Source of the DNA: Maritimibacter sp.
GTDB lineage: Bacteria > Pseudomonadota > Alphaproteobacteria > Rhodobacterales > Rhodobacteraceae
NCBI GenBank assembly: GCA_017792445.1
Contig: CP051232.1
Location: forward strand, 2,268,001-2,332,000
DNA length: 64,000 nucleotides
Reading direction: 5' to 3'
The notes beneath the pieces are model-generated. The model saw only the letters and a list, made by a program, of their open reading frames with translations. It did not search any database and had not been told where the DNA came from. The position numbers were made by a program, and so were the translations under genes. How positions within the stretch are numbered: the first letter of the stretch is position 1; the number at the start of each line of letters is the position of its first letter. Shown here in pieces: positions 9,119 to 18,098 of this stretch.

Positions 9119-10528
9119 ATGACCACTCCGAAGACACTCTATGACAAGATCTGGGACGCCCACCTGGTGGACGAGGCCGAGGACGGCACCTGCCTGCTGT
9201 ATATCGACCGCCACCTGGTTCACGAGGTGACCAGCCCGCAGGCCTTCGAAGGTCTGCGCATGACGGGCCGCACCGTGCGCGCGCCGGACAAGACCATCGC
9301 CGTGCCGGACCACAACGTGCCCACCACGGCCGGTCGCGAAGACCCGAAGAACATGACCGAGGATTCGGCGGTTCAGGTCGCCGCGCTCGACAAGAACGCC
9401 AAGGATTTCGGGATCAACTACTACCCCGTGTCCGACGTCCGTCAGGGCATCGTGCATATCGTGGGCCCCGAGAACGGCTGGACCCTGCCGGGGATGACCG
9501 TGGTCTGCGGTGACAGCCACACCGCGACCCACGGGGCCTTCGGTGCATTGGCGCATGGCATCGGCACGTCCGAGGTGGAACACGTTCTGGCCACCCAGAC
9601 GCTGATCCAGAAGAAGTCGAAGAACATGAAGGTCGAGATCACCGGCAAGCTCCGCCCCGGTGTGACCGCCAAGGACATCACCCTGTCCGTCATCGGCCAT
9701 ACCGGCACCGCCGGCGGCACCGGCTATGTGATCGAGTATTGCGGCGAAGCGATCCGCGACCTGTCGATGGAAGGCCGCATGACCGTCTGCAACATGGCGA
9801 TCGAGGGTGGCGCCCGCGCCGGTCTGATCGCACCGGACGAGAAGACCTTCGAATACGTCAAGGGTCGTCCCCACGCGCCGAAAGCCGGCCAGTGGGAAGC
9901 CGCGATGGAATGGTGGAAGACGCTGTATTCTGACGATGACGCGCATTGGGACAAGGTCGTGACCATCAAGGGCGAGGATATCGCCCCTGTTGTGACCTGG
10001 GGCACCTCGCCCGAAGACGTCCTGCCGATCGACGCGCTGGTGCCGTCTCCGGACGACTTCAAGGGCGGCAAGGTTGAAGCGGCCCGCCGCTCGCTGGAGT
10101 ACATGGGGCTGACCCCGGGCCAGAAGCTGTCGGACGTCCAGATCGACACGGTGTTCATCGGATCCTGCACCAACGGCCGGATCGAGGACCTGCGCGCTGC
10201 CGCAGAGATCCTGAAGGGCAAGAAGATCAAGGACGGTCTGCGCGCGATGGTCGTGCCGGGCTCGGGCCTTGTCCGTGCCCAGGCCGAGGAAGAGGGTCTG
10301 GCCCAGATCTTCCAGGACGCCGGTTTCGAGTGGCGTCTGGCGGGCTGTTCCATGTGCCTTGCGATGAACCCGGACCAGCTGGCCCCGGGCGAGCGCTGCG
10401 CCTCGACCTCGAACCGCAACTTCGAGGGCCGTCAGGGCTATAAGGGTCGCACCCACCTGATGTCGCCCGCGATGGCGGCGGCAGCGGCGATCACCGGTCA
10501 CCTGACCGACATCCGCGAACTGAGCTGA
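9119..10528 (+). CDS. leuC: 3-isopropylmalate dehydratase large subunit
   Basis: Catalytic subunit of isopropylmalate isomerase in leucine synthesis, which converts 2- to 3-isopropylmalate with a [4Fe-4S] cluster in complex with LeuD. At 469 residues it is full length. The aconitase-superfamily cluster cysteines are visible in IGSCTNGR and GCSMCLAMN, and the substrate region [14 protein letters not shown] is intact. A GAGAGGAAC ribosome site precedes the ATG. LeuD follows after 82 nt; leuB lies about 3.6 kb further on, an arrangement common in Rhodobacterales. Confidence 0.98.
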   Translation: MTTPKTLYDKIWDAHLVDEAEDGTCLLYIDRHLVHEVTSPQAFEGLRMTGRTVRAPDKTIAVPDHNVPTTAGREDPKNMTEDSAVQVAALDKNAKDFGINYYPVSDVRQGIVHIVGPENGWTLPGMTVVCGDSHTATHGAFGALAHGIGTSEVEHVLATQTLIQKKSKNMKVEITGKLRPGVTAKDITLSVIGHTGTAGGTGYVIEYCGEAIRDLSMEGRMTVCNMAIEGGARAGLIAPDEKTFEYVKGRPHAPKAGQWEAAMEWWKTLYSDDDAHWDKVVTIKGEDIAPVVTWGTSPEDVLPIDALVPSPDDFKGGKVEAARRSLEYMGLTPGQKLSDVQIDTVFIGSCTNGRIEDLRAAAEILKGKKIKDGLRAMVVPGSGLVRAQAEEEGLAQIFQDAGFEWRLAGCSMCLAMNPDQLAPGERCASTSNRNFEGRQGYKGRTHLMSPAMAAAAAITGHLTDIRELS

Positions 10529-10610
10529 AACGGCGCGGCGGGGGAAACCCCGCCCTGCCTTCACCCGTAGGATGGGGTTTCACCCCATCGCCCGTTTCAA
10601 GGAGACGAAC

Positions 10611-11216
10611 ATGGACAAGTTCACCACCCTGACCGGCATCGCCGCGCCGCTCGACCTGATCAATGTCGACACCGACATGATCATCCCCAAGCAGTTCCTG
10701 AAGACCATCAAGCGCGAGGGTCTGGGCGCCAACCTCTTCGACGAGATGCGCTTTGACCGCCAAGGCAACGAGATCCCCGATTTCGTGCTGAACAAGCCGC
10801 AGTACCGCGAGGCCGAGATCCTTGTCAGCGGCGACAACTTCGGCTGTGGGTCCTCGCGCGAGCATGCGCCGTGGGCGATCAAGGATTTCGGCATCCGCTG
10901 CGTCATTGCGCCCAGCTTCGCCGACATCTTCTTTAACAACTGCTTCAAGAACGGCATCCTGCCGATCCCGCTTCCGCAAGAGCAGGTCGACATCCTGATG
11001 AAGGACGCCGAGAAGGGCGCCAACGCCCGGATGACGATCGATCTCGAGGCGCAGGAGATCACCACTTCCGACGGTCAGGTGATCCCGTTCGAGGTCGACG
11101 CGTTCAAGAAGCACTGCCTGCTGAACGGTCTCGACGACATCGGTCTGACGCTGGAGAAGGCTGCGGCCATCGACAGCTTCGAGGCGACGCAGAACGCACA
11201 GCGTCCGTGGGTCTGA
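10611..11216 (+). CDS. leuD: 3-isopropylmalate dehydratase small subunit
   Basis: Small (swivel) subunit of isopropylmalate isomerase, 201 residues. The start at ATG 10611 follows AAGGAG and matches the family N-terminus ([20 protein letters not shown]). The motifs [10 protein letters not shown] and [16 protein letters not shown], which close over the substrate, are intact. An in-frame ATG at 10572 would add 13 unrelated residues and lacks a good ribosome site. Confidence 0.98.
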   Translation: MDKFTTLTGIAAPLDLINVDTDMIIPKQFLKTIKREGLGANLFDEMRFDRQGNEIPDFVLNKPQYREAEILVSGDNFGCGSSREHAPWAIKDFGIRCVIAPSFADIFFNNCFKNGILPIPLPQEQVDILMKDAEKGANARMTIDLEAQEITTSDGQVIPFEVDAFKKHCLLNGLDDIGLTLEKAAAIDSFEATQNAQRPWV

Positions 11217-11847
11217 GCCTGACGGACTGAGAATTCCCGGTCGCGTCTTCGGGCGCGGCCGGATTCCCGGGCATACCGCCCGGATGGACACAGCGCGGGA
11301 CACCCCGCCGCTTGTACGAACCTTCCCGATTTGCAGTCCAGACGTTGCGGCACGAACGGCTTCGTGAGCCGCGTTAAGCAAATTCGGGCTAAAAATCGCC
11401 AATAAGATGCGTCAAATGTGATCAATACATCTTATGATTGATTCCCGTCAGGGAGGTTTGTATGACACCCGAGCCGATCAACAGAGGTCAGCGCACGCCC
11501 CTCGCGTCTGCAATACGAGGCCGATCGCTCGAATACGCCAAAACTTCGGGCATTCGTCGCAGAAACGTCTCAGACTTGTCCTTGGGGCTGCCACAATTGC
11601 CCGCCACTACATGTGGTGTGAACCGCGCGAAGCGGCAGCCTTCTGCTTTTAAATTGATGCAGAAGCGCACCACTTGTTCCACGAAAACGCCCGAATCTTT
11701 TTGTTATCTTTTCCAGAGACTTGCTGGCCAAACTGAAAGTAGGCAAAAATTGGGCAAAGTTGAGGCAACCCGCCATCAAAGGCGGGATCAAGTTGGGACA
11801 AGGGGGCGGCATCGTACCGCGTCCGGCCAGTTTGAGGGAAAAGAGCG
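11217..11847. other. Stretch without a confidently identified gene between leuD and the membrane protein
   Basis: The first part holds a probable leuD terminator hairpin: GGTCGCG at 11239-11245 pairs with CGCGGCC at 11254-11260. From about 11390 the DNA is clearly more AT-rich than the surroundings, as in promoter or leader regions. One ORF with a good ribosome site (11462-11851) is listed separately with low confidence. No RNA gene or known riboswitch was recognised. Confidence 0.5.
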
Positions 11848-11851
11848 GTGA
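11462..11851 (+). CDS. Possible small hypothetical protein upstream of membrane protein
   Basis: The ORF would encode 129 residues, Arg/Thr/Gln-rich and without recognisable domain or signal. For it: GGGAGG lies six bases before the ATG, and its TGA overlaps the GTG start of the next gene (GTGA), a coupling arrangement seen elsewhere in this window. Against it: codon use is unlike the neighbours (AGA, ATA, CGA, TGT, several TTG) and no family resemblance is evident. It may be a leader ORF or simply an open frame in a promoter region. Confidence 0.22.
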   Translation: MTPEPINRGQRTPLASAIRGRSLEYAKTSGIRRRNVSDLSLGLPQLPATTCGVNRAKRQPSAFKLMQKRTTCSTKTPESFCYLFQRLAGQTESRQKLGKVEATRHQRRDQVGTRGRHRTASGQFEGKER

Positions 11852-12675
11852 TTTCGCGACTTGCAGGCGCCATCGTGCGCGCGGTCCTTGTGGTGTTGCT
11901 GATTGCAACCCCGTCCCTCCTGTTGCCAGGAGTGACGTCGGACGTGACACAGATCGTGGCGCTCGTCTCGATCTTCGCAGCGGCCCTGACAATCTTCGAA
12001 TACGCCTCTGTCTACCCCGGCATTGTCGAGTTCCGAAACGCTCCGCCGTTCAATCGGCTGCGTTTCCTCGCATTGTTTCTGATTGTGTTCATGATCTCCG
12101 TGGTCATCCGCGGCGAAACCGCGCCATCGGCCTTGACCGAAATGATCACCAACTTCGGCACCGGCATCGGCGCCGCGATAGACTTCCCCTACAGCCCGGT
12201 GCGTCAGATCGTGCTGCTGCTGCCAGAGGACACGACGCTTGCCCATGTCGACCGGGTGCGGACCGCGGCGGGGATCAGCTACTTCTTCTCGATGCTGACG
12301 CTCGCGATCTTCTACTTCTTCGTCCGGGTGAAGAACTGGCCGCTGCATCGCGGCCCTTTCAATGTCTGGGTGAACCTTCCCACTTTCGACCCGACCTCGG
12401 GCGGCGACGTGGTGCAACGACTGGAGCGCGACGCGCGCTTTAACATCGTGGTAGGATTTACCATGCCATTCTTCATCCCGGCTGCGCTGAAAGCGTCGGA
12501 GAACCTGTTCGGTCAGGTCACGCTGGAGAATCCGCAGTCGATGGTATGGATCGTTGCGGCATGGGCCTTCCTTCCCTCCAGCCTTCTGATGCGCGGCCTT
12601 GCAATGGGCCGGATCGCGGCCCTGATCGAGCGCAAGCGCGCCATCGCCGGGCGCGACGAAATGCAGCCGGCCTAG
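11848..12675 (+). CDS. Conserved hypothetical multi-pass membrane protein
   Basis: 275 residues with about five or six hydrophobic segments (about 8-30, 35-55, 70-90, 130-155, 195-215, 230-250). GTG start with GAGGGAAAAG upstream. No enzyme motif was recognised. A membrane protein of this kind is usually found between leuD and leuB in Rhodobacterales, next to an exonuclease-type protein as here, but I know no assigned function. A link to leucine synthesis is only positional. Confidence 0.75.
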   Translation: MISRLAGAIVRAVLVVLLIATPSLLLPGVTSDVTQIVALVSIFAAALTIFEYASVYPGIVEFRNAPPFNRLRFLALFLIVFMISVVIRGETAPSALTEMITNFGTGIGAAIDFPYSPVRQIVLLLPEDTTLAHVDRVRTAAGISYFFSMLTLAIFYFFVRVKNWPLHRGPFNVWVNLPTFDPTSGGDVVQRLERDARFNIVVGFTMPFFIPAALKASENLFGQVTLENPQSMVWIVAAWAFLPSSLLMRGLAMGRIAALIERKRAIAGRDEMQPA

Positions 12676-13763
12676 TCCTTCTATTCCTGTCGTTTCTCCC
12701 CGCCGCCGCAGAGCCCCTGCGCGTGGCGACTTGGCATGTCGAGATGCAGCGCCGGGGGCCGGGGCTGTTGCTGCGCGATATCCTTGCCGCAGAGGAGCCC
12801 GACATCGCGGCGGTCGTCGCCGTGATTGCCGAGGTGTCTCCTGACATTCTGCTGCTCACTGGTTTCGACTGGGATCTCGACCTTGCCGCCGCCCGCGCGC
12901 TAGAGGCGCGGCTGGCGGAAGCCGGAGCGGCGTATCCGCACCTTTTTGCGCTGCCGTCGAACGCGGGGCTTGCCACGGGGCTGGACATGGACGGCGATGG
13001 CCGCACCGGCGGGCCGCGTGACGCGCAGGGCTACGGCTGGTTCGCGGGGCAGGGCGCGATGGTGCTGTTGTCTCGATTGCCGGTGGATGCCGACGGGGTG
13101 CGCGACTTCTCGGGGTTGCTATGGGCGGACCTCCCCGGCGCAAAGCTGCCCGAGGTTGACGGACAACCATTTCCATCGGCAGAGGCTTTGGCGGCCCAGC
13201 GGTTGTCGTCCACCGGCCACTGGGATGTCCCGGTGATCCTGCCGGATGGCGGGCGGCTGCACATGCTTTGCTTCGCGGCGACGCCACCGGTGTTTGACGG
13301 TCCGGAAGACGCGAACGGCCTTCGGAACCATGACGAGGTCGCCTTGTGGTCGGTCTATCTGGACGGCGGGCTGGGATCGGCGCCGGACGATCCCGTGATC
13401 GTGTTGGGCAATGCGAACCTCGATCCGTCTGACGGCGACGGGCGCGGCGCGGCGATCGCGAACCTGATCGGCCACGCGCGCCTCCGCGACCCGCGACCCC
13501 GTAGTGCCGGAGGCACAGAGGCCGCAGACCGACAGGGCGGCAGGAATGGCGACCACAGGGGCGATCCGGCTTTCGACACGGCCGACTGGTCGGACGACCC
13601 CGGACCGGGCAACCTTCGCATCAGTTACGTTCTGCCGGATCGGGCTTTGACCGTGCTGGACGCGGGCGTGTTCTGGCCCGCGGCCGACGATCCGCTACGC
13701 CCGCTGATCGAGGGCGAGGGCCTGCCGCGCCACCGGCTTGTGTGGGTCGATATCGACCCGTAG
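12546..13763 (+). CDS. Endonuclease/exonuclease/phosphatase family protein (start uncertain)
   Basis: Probable secreted or lipid-facing member of the EEP superfamily. The conserved part begins after a signal-like stretch (GLVLLFLSFLPAAAEPLRVA at about 12675-12725). EEP-like elements follow: PDILLLTGFDWD, GNANLDPSDGDGRG and the terminal RHRLVWVDI with the catalytic His. The usual S-D-H reads P-R-H, so activity is not assured. The start is a problem: the only in-frame ATGs (12546 and 12561) lie more than 110 nt inside the upstream gene, and no ATG, GTG or TTG lies directly before the signal peptide. The 3' end overlaps the convergent epimerase gene by 69 nt. Confidence 0.7.
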   Translation: MDRCGMGLPSLQPSDARPCNGPDRGPDRAQARHRRARRNAAGLVLLFLSFLPAAAEPLRVATWHVEMQRRGPGLLLRDILAAEEPDIAAVVAVIAEVSPDILLLTGFDWDLDLAAARALEARLAEAGAAYPHLFALPSNAGLATGLDMDGDGRTGGPRDAQGYGWFAGQGAMVLLSRLPVDADGVRDFSGLLWADLPGAKLPEVDGQPFPSAEALAAQRLSSTGHWDVPVILPDGGRLHMLCFAATPPVFDGPEDANGLRNHDEVALWSVYLDGGLGSAPDDPVIVLGNANLDPSDGDGRGAAIANLIGHARLRDPRPRSAGGTEAADRQGGRNGDHRGDPAFDTADWSDDPGPGNLRISYVLPDRALTVLDAGVFWPAADDPLRPLIEGEGLPRHRLVWVDIDP

Positions 13764-14606
13764 CGCTGAGGCCAGCGCCGTCGCGGGCGCAGTATGCCGG
13801 AAGCCCGGACGCAGTTCGTTGAAGCGTTCCGCGTCCAATTGGTGCGGCATGGACCAAAGGTACCGCATCTCGACAAGGTGGCGGGCAAAGGGCCACACCG
13901 GCGCCATGGCCCGCAACGGAAGCCACGACATCCGGCCAGCCGTGATACGACGGTCGAGCGCGACAGAGACTTCTTCCGCCAGTTCCTTTCCGGTCAGCGT
14001 GTAGCCCGGAAACAGAACCTCTTCGAACGGCCGCAGCCGCCGGCGCATTCCGGCCAGTTGTACGGCGGCGCGGGCAAGGTCGGGCAGCCAGGCCCAGGCG
14101 TGCGCGGCGTCAAGCGGACCGGGATAGGTCAGCCGCCCGCGCGAAAGCCCCTTGATCATCACCCGGTCGAACCAGTTGCCGCTGGCCCGGTCGTCAAGGA
14201 AGTCTCCCGCCCGCAACAGGATCACGCGCACGCCCGAGCTGCGCAGCGCCATCTCGGCGGCCCTCCGGGCGCGCGCGAGCGGATTGGTCGCGGTATGGGG
14301 GGTCGTTTCCCGCAGAATGCGGGGCGACCCCGGCCCGTAGACATAGACGTTCGCCGGCGCCAGAACGGTCGCGCGCGCCTGCTTGGCCGCTGCGATGATC
14401 TGTTCGGTCTGATCGGGAAGTTCGGCTTGCCAGCGCGCATAGGGCGGGTTCCACCCGTTCACGATGACATCCGCACCACGCGCCGCGCGCACGAGGTCGC
14501 CGCCACGGTCAAAACATCGGACCTGCCATCCGGCGGTCTTGAAGGCCTGTTCGGCATGTCTGCCGAACCGTCCGGATGCACCTAGAACCAGAACCTTCCC
14601 GGTCAT
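13695..14606 (-). CDS. NAD(P)-dependent epimerase/dehydratase family protein
   Basis: Extended-SDR Rossmann protein of 303 residues. The N-terminal nucleotide-binding motif [13 protein letters not shown] (G-x-x-G-x-x-G) is clear, and the region VYVYGPG occupies the place of the catalytic Tyr strand, but the usual Y-x-x-x-K is not evident, so it may be an atypical or redox-inactive SDR. It lies between the EEP protein and leuB on the opposite strand. The substrate is unknown. Confidence 0.75.
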   Translation of the reverse strand: MTGKVLVLGASGRFGRHAEQAFKTAGWQVRCFDRGGDLVRAARGADVIVNGWNPPYARWQAELPDQTEQIIAAAKQARATVLAPANVYVYGPGSPRILRETTPHTATNPLARARRAAEMALRSSGVRVILLRAGDFLDDRASGNWFDRVMIKGLSRGRLTYPGPLDAAHAWAWLPDLARAAVQLAGMRRRLRPFEEVLFPGYTLTGKELAEEVSVALDRRITAGRMSWLPLRAMAPVWPFARHLVEMRYLWSMPHQLDAERFNELRPGFRHTAPATALASALRVDIDPHKPVARQALALDQRA

Positions 14607-14738
14607 CGCATCCTCCTTTCGTCAAAGCCTCCCACCTTCGATATGGCGCGCCGGTCCGGCCGCAGTAGACACGTTCGCGCCATCCCGTCATGCGCTGCCG
14701 ATATGGCTTGCCGCAACGCGGCGGAACCCCAAGGTTTC

Positions 14739-14766
14739 TTGACCCCCCGGCAAGGCCGGGATAGGC
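14739..14766 (+). promoter_or_regulatory. Candidate sigma-70-type promoter of leuB
   Basis: TTGACC at 14739-14744 is followed after 16 nt by ATAGGC at 14761-14766, about 45 nt before the leuB ATG. The -35 element is near consensus and the -10 element weak. No attenuator peptide or leader structure was recognised. Confidence 0.35.
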
Positions 14767-14810
14767 GATGCCCGACCCGTGAGAACGACACAAAGGAAGG
14801 GAACTTGTCC

Positions 14811-15917
14811 ATGTCCAACCCCTCGCTTCTGATCCTGCCCGGCGACGGCATCGGCCCCGAGGTGATGGCCGAGGTCCGCAAGGTGATCGACTGGTTCGGC
14901 GCCAAGCGCGACATGGCTTTCGACGTCAGCGAGGACCTCGTCGGCGGCTGCGCCTATGACGCGCACGGCACGCCTCTGACCGACGAGACCATGGCCAAGG
15001 CCCAGGAAGTCGACGCCGTCCTGCTGGGCGCCGTGGGCGGCCCCAAGTACGACACCCTCGATTTCAGCGTGAAACCCGAGCGCGGCCTGCTGCGCCTGCG
15101 GAAAGAGATGGACCTGTACGCGAACCTGCGTCCGGCGCAGTGCTTCGACGCGCTGGCCGACTTCTCGTCGCTGAAAAAGGATGTGGTCGCCGGCCTCGAC
15201 ATCATGATCATCCGCGAGCTGACCTCGGGCGTCTACTTCGGCGAGCCCCGTGGCGTGTTCAAGGAAGGCAACGAGCGCGTGGGCATCAACACCCAGCGCT
15301 ACACCGAATCCGAAATCGCCCGCGTCGCCCGTTCGGCTTTCGAGCTGGCCCGCAAGCGCGGCAACAAGGTCTGCTCGATGGAGAAGGCCAACGTTATGGA
15401 ATCGGGCGTGCTGTGGCGCGACGTGGTGCAGGAGATCCACGACGCTGAATACCCGGATGTCGAGCTGTCGCACATGTACGCCGACGCGGGCGCCATGCAG
15501 CTTACCCGCTGGCCCAAGCAGTTCGACGTGATCGTCACCGACAACCTGTTCGGCGACCTGCTGTCGGACCTTGCCGCGATGCTGACCGGCTCGCTGGGCA
15601 TGCTGCCCTCGGCCTCGCTTGGCGCGCCGATGGCGAATGGCCGCCCGAAAGCGCTGTACGAACCGGTCCACGGCTCGGCGCCCGATATCGCGGGCACCGG
15701 CAAGGCGAACCCGATCGCCTGCATCCTGTCGTTCGCGATGGCGCTGCGGTACTCGTTCGACAAGGGCGACGAGGCGACCCGGCTGGAAGAAGCGGTGAAC
15801 GCCGTGCTGGCCGACGGCCTGCGCACCGCCGATCTGCTGGGCGAAGACGGCGTTCAGCCGGTGTCCACCGCCGAAATGGGCGACGCAATCGTCGCGAAAC
15901 TCGACGCCTCGCTTTGA
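14811..15917 (+). CDS. leuB: 3-isopropylmalate dehydrogenase
   Basis: Oxidises and decarboxylates 3-isopropylmalate to 2-oxoisocaproate with NAD+ in leucine synthesis. 368 residues from the ATG that begins [20 protein letters not shown]; an in-frame TTG two codons earlier is a possible alternative. Family motifs include the substrate-binding R[16 protein letters not shown] segment, YFGEPRG, the catalytic Lys/Asp region and the NAD-binding [18 protein letters not shown]. Together with leuC and leuD the window carries three steps of the pathway; leuA is not present. Confidence 0.98.
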   Translation: MSNPSLLILPGDGIGPEVMAEVRKVIDWFGAKRDMAFDVSEDLVGGCAYDAHGTPLTDETMAKAQEVDAVLLGAVGGPKYDTLDFSVKPERGLLRLRKEMDLYANLRPAQCFDALADFSSLKKDVVAGLDIMIIRELTSGVYFGEPRGVFKEGNERVGINTQRYTESEIARVARSAFELARKRGNKVCSMEKANVMESGVLWRDVVQEIHDAEYPDVELSHMYADAGAMQLTRWPKQFDVIVTDNLFGDLLSDLAAMLTGSLGMLPSASLGAPMANGRPKALYEPVHGSAPDIAGTGKANPIACILSFAMALRYSFDKGDEATRLEEAVNAVLADGLRTADLLGEDGVQPVSTAEMGDAIVAKLDASL

Positions 15918-16031
15918 CGCGGTGATCGAAAGCCCGTCAATCGGGCTGAAATATCGTGCAAAACCGGCGGCATGCCTTGACGCTGTCGCCGGTTAACACA
16001 TTGTCGACGGCAACCACCTTAGGTTTGCCGA

Positions 16032-17006
16032 ATGTCAGCATCAAAATCCAACATCAAGGGCGCGCTCTTCGCGCTCGCCGGTTTCGGTCTGTTCTCGACT
16101 CACGACGTGGTCGTGAAGACGCTGGGCGCGACCCTGTCGACCTTTCAGATCATCTTTTACAGCGTGCTTCTTAGCTTTCCGCTGGTCATGCTTATGCTTA
16201 TGCGCGACCGCACGGCGGACACGCTGATCCCGAAACACCCGTGGTGGACGGCACTGCGCACCGGATGCGCGGTGATCACCGGCCTGTGCGTGTTCTACGC
16301 CTTCGCGACCCTGCCGATGGCCGAGGTCTATGCGATCATCTTTGCGCAGCCCTTGCTGATCACGGTGCTGTCGATTCCGATCCTTGGCGAAACGGTGGGC
16401 CGCCACCGCTGGGCCGCTGTCGTCGTGGGCCTGATCGGTGTCGTCGTGGTTCTGCGCCCCGGTGCGTCGGAGTTCACGCTGGGACACCTTGCCGCCGTCG
16501 TTGGGGCGTTCACCGGGTCGCTGGTGTCGATCATCGTCCGCAAGATCGGGCAGGACGAACGCAGCGCGGTGCTGCTGCTGTACCCGATGATGGCGAACTT
16601 CGTGGTGATGGCGCTTGCGCTTCCCCTGGTCTACACGCCGATGCCGTTGATCGATCTGGGGCTGGTGGGTCTTATGGCGTCGCTGGCGTTCATTGCCGGC
16701 CTGCTGATGATCCAGGCCTACAAGAACGGCGACGCGGCCATCGTCGCGCCGATGCACTATTCCCAGATGATCTGGGCGGCGATCTACGGCAGCCTGTTCT
16801 TCGATGAAGTGCCCGACAAGGTGACGTGGATCGGCGCGGGAATCATCATCTCAAGCGGGGTCTACATCGTGCTGCGCGAGAGCCTTGGTGGCATGTCCCG
16901 TGTCACCCCGGTGCTGCGCACGAAGTCGCGCGCCGAGACTGGCACCACCCCCCGCGTTTCCGCCCTTGCACGTATCTCGCGCCGCACACCGGCGCGGGCG
17001 CAATAA
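16032..17006 (+). CDS. DMT superfamily transporter (EamA domain)
   Basis: Inner-membrane drug/metabolite transporter of 324 residues with about ten membrane helices in two EamA repeats (about 5-140 and 150-285). The EamA signatures FALAGFGLFSTHDVVVK and the repeat-end GLIGVVVVLRP are visible. The last 35 residues are polar and basic. The exported compound cannot be predicted. The gene stands alone between leuB and tRNA-Pro. Confidence 0.88.
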   Translation: MSASKSNIKGALFALAGFGLFSTHDVVVKTLGATLSTFQIIFYSVLLSFPLVMLMLMRDRTADTLIPKHPWWTALRTGCAVITGLCVFYAFATLPMAEVYAIIFAQPLLITVLSIPILGETVGRHRWAAVVVGLIGVVVVLRPGASEFTLGHLAAVVGAFTGSLVSIIVRKIGQDERSAVLLLYPMMANFVVMALALPLVYTPMPLIDLGLVGLMASLAFIAGLLMIQAYKNGDAAIVAPMHYSQMIWAAIYGSLFFDEVPDKVTWIGAGIIISSGVYIVLRESLGGMSRVTPVLRTKSRAETGTTPRVSALARISRRTPARAQ

Positions 17007-17064
17007 AGGTGGCAGAAGGGGTATTGCAAATGCCGCGGCGAGGGGATACTGCACCCGCCACGGT

Positions 17065-17141
17065 CGGAGTGTAGCTCAGCCTGGTAGAGCACTGTCTTCG
17101 GGAGGCAGGGGTCGTAGGTTCGAATCCTGCCACTCCGACCA
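17065..17141 (+). tRNA. tRNA-Pro (anticodon CGG)
   Basis: A complete 77-nt cloverleaf. The acceptor stem CGGAGTG pairs with CACTCCG. The D arm is AGCTCAGCCTGGTAGAGC. The anticodon stem CTGTC/GGCAG closes the seven-base loop TTCGGGA, with anticodon CGG reading CCG. The T arm contains GGTTCGAATCC. The CCA end is encoded. A hairpin terminator follows directly. Confidence 0.97.
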
Positions 17142-17149
17142 ATTAGATC

Positions 17150-17170
17150 AAGGGCCCCTTGCGGGCCCTT
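17150..17170 (+). terminator. Terminator after tRNA-Pro
   Basis: An 8-bp perfect stem (AAGGGCCC with GGGCCCTT) and a 5-nt loop nine bases after the tRNA, followed by CGTCGTTTTC. Confidence 0.75.
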
Positions 17171-17333
17171 CGTCGTTTTCGGGTAAGCCTGTAATTTCGT
17201 GCCGATCGGACCGTGTGTCAGAAGGCCAAGTTCGGCGCCTCCTCGCCAGTTCCGCATGGGCGAAGACCGCGACGTAGGCCGATTTGGCGGCCGCCTTGCT
17301 CGTCCAGCCCGGCCTCCACATTGACGTTGTGAT

Positions 17334-17351
17334 GATATGACATAACATGCG
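17334..17351 (+). promoter_or_regulatory. Zur-like operator upstream of the zinc operon
   Basis: The sequence GATATGACATAACATGCG, about 26-43 nt before the ATG of the DUF2796 gene, matches most positions of the AT-rich palindrome of alphaproteobacterial Zur boxes (GATATG, central AT-rich, ATAACAT half). The AT-rich patch stands out against GC-rich surroundings. Assignment is by resemblance and by the zinc-type genes behind it. Confidence 0.5.
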
Positions 17352-17376
17352 CCGGGAATTCGAGAAGGGAATCGAC

Positions 17377-18096
17377 ATGAAAACCACCAGCCTGGCTCTT
17401 ATGGCCTCTGTCGCCGCGGCGCCGCTTATGGCGCAGGAACACCGCGAACTTAGCGCGCATGTACACGGCGTAAGCACGCTGGAGATCGCGATCGAGGGCG
17501 GAACGGTCGAGATGCGGCTCGAGGCTCCGGGTATGGATATCGTCGGCTTCGAATATGCGCCGTCGAACGAGACAGACTCGATGGCGGTGGACACATCGGT
17601 GATGCGTCTGTCGGACCCGGCGACGGTCGTGACTTTGCCCGAGGCCGCGGGATGCGAGGTGGTCGAAGCGGAAGCCGAGTATGAACTCGAGGAACATGAC
17701 CACGACCACGAAGAGCATGCCGAGGGAGAGGACCACGACCACGACCACGAAGAGCATGCCGAGGGAGAGGATCACGACCACGAGCATGAAGAGCACGCCG
17801 AGGGCGAGGATCACGACCACGAGCATGAAGAACATGCCGAGGGCGAGGATCACGACCACGAGCATGAAGAGCATGCCGAGGACGAGGACCACGACCATGA
17901 GGAAGGCGCAACCCACAGCGCGTTCCATGCGCATTACACTTTCGAATGCGCCAACCCCGAAGCACTGACCTCGATCGAATTCCCGTTCTTCGCGCAATTC
18001 GAGAATGCGCAGGAGATCGAAGCGCAGTATGTCACTGATGCGGGGGCCGGTTCTGCCGAGGTCTCGCGCGACGCACCAGAGATGACGCTTAACTGA
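17377..18096 (+). CDS. DUF2796 (ZrgA-type) zinc-binding periplasmic protein with His/Asp/Glu repeats
   Basis: Predicted periplasmic zinc-binding protein resembling ZrgA of the Vibrio zrg zinc-uptake operon. It has 239 residues from the ATG preceded by GAGAAGGGA; signal peptide MKTTSLALMASVAAAPLMAQ. The mature N-terminus EHRELSAHVHGVSTLEIAIE is the DUF2796 hallmark. A low-complexity region (about 107-176) contains five 13-residue units of the type HDHEHEEHAEGED, able to bind many metal ions. The C-terminal part resumes the fold (YTFECANPEALTSIEFPFF). It is the first gene of a four-gene operon with an ABC ATPase, a permease and a DUF3299 protein. Confidence 0.85.
   Translation: MKTTSLALMASVAAAPLMAQEHRELSAHVHGVSTLEIAIEGGTVEMRLEAPGMDIVGFEYAPSNETDSMAVDTSVMRLSDPATVVTLPEAAGCEVVEAEAEYELEEHDHDHEEHAEGEDHDHDHEEHAEGEDHDHEHEEHAEGEDHDHEHEEHAEGEDHDHEHEEHAEDEDHDHEEGATHSAFHAHYTFECANPEALTSIEFPFFAQFENAQEIEAQYVTDAGAGSAEVSRDAPEMTLN
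17695..17904 (+). repeat. 39-bp coding tandem repeat (about five units)
   Basis: Five near-identical 39-bp units encode the His/Asp/Glu-rich segment of the DUF2796 protein. Units differ at a few synonymous positions and at Glu/Asp exchanges. The repeat count is likely to vary by slippage between strains. Confidence 0.85.
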
Positions 18097-18098
18097 TC

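Noticed and set aside
17695-17904. Regular repeats that might be taken for a CRISPR array
   Set aside because: Units abut without spacers, keep one reading frame and encode a metal-binding segment.
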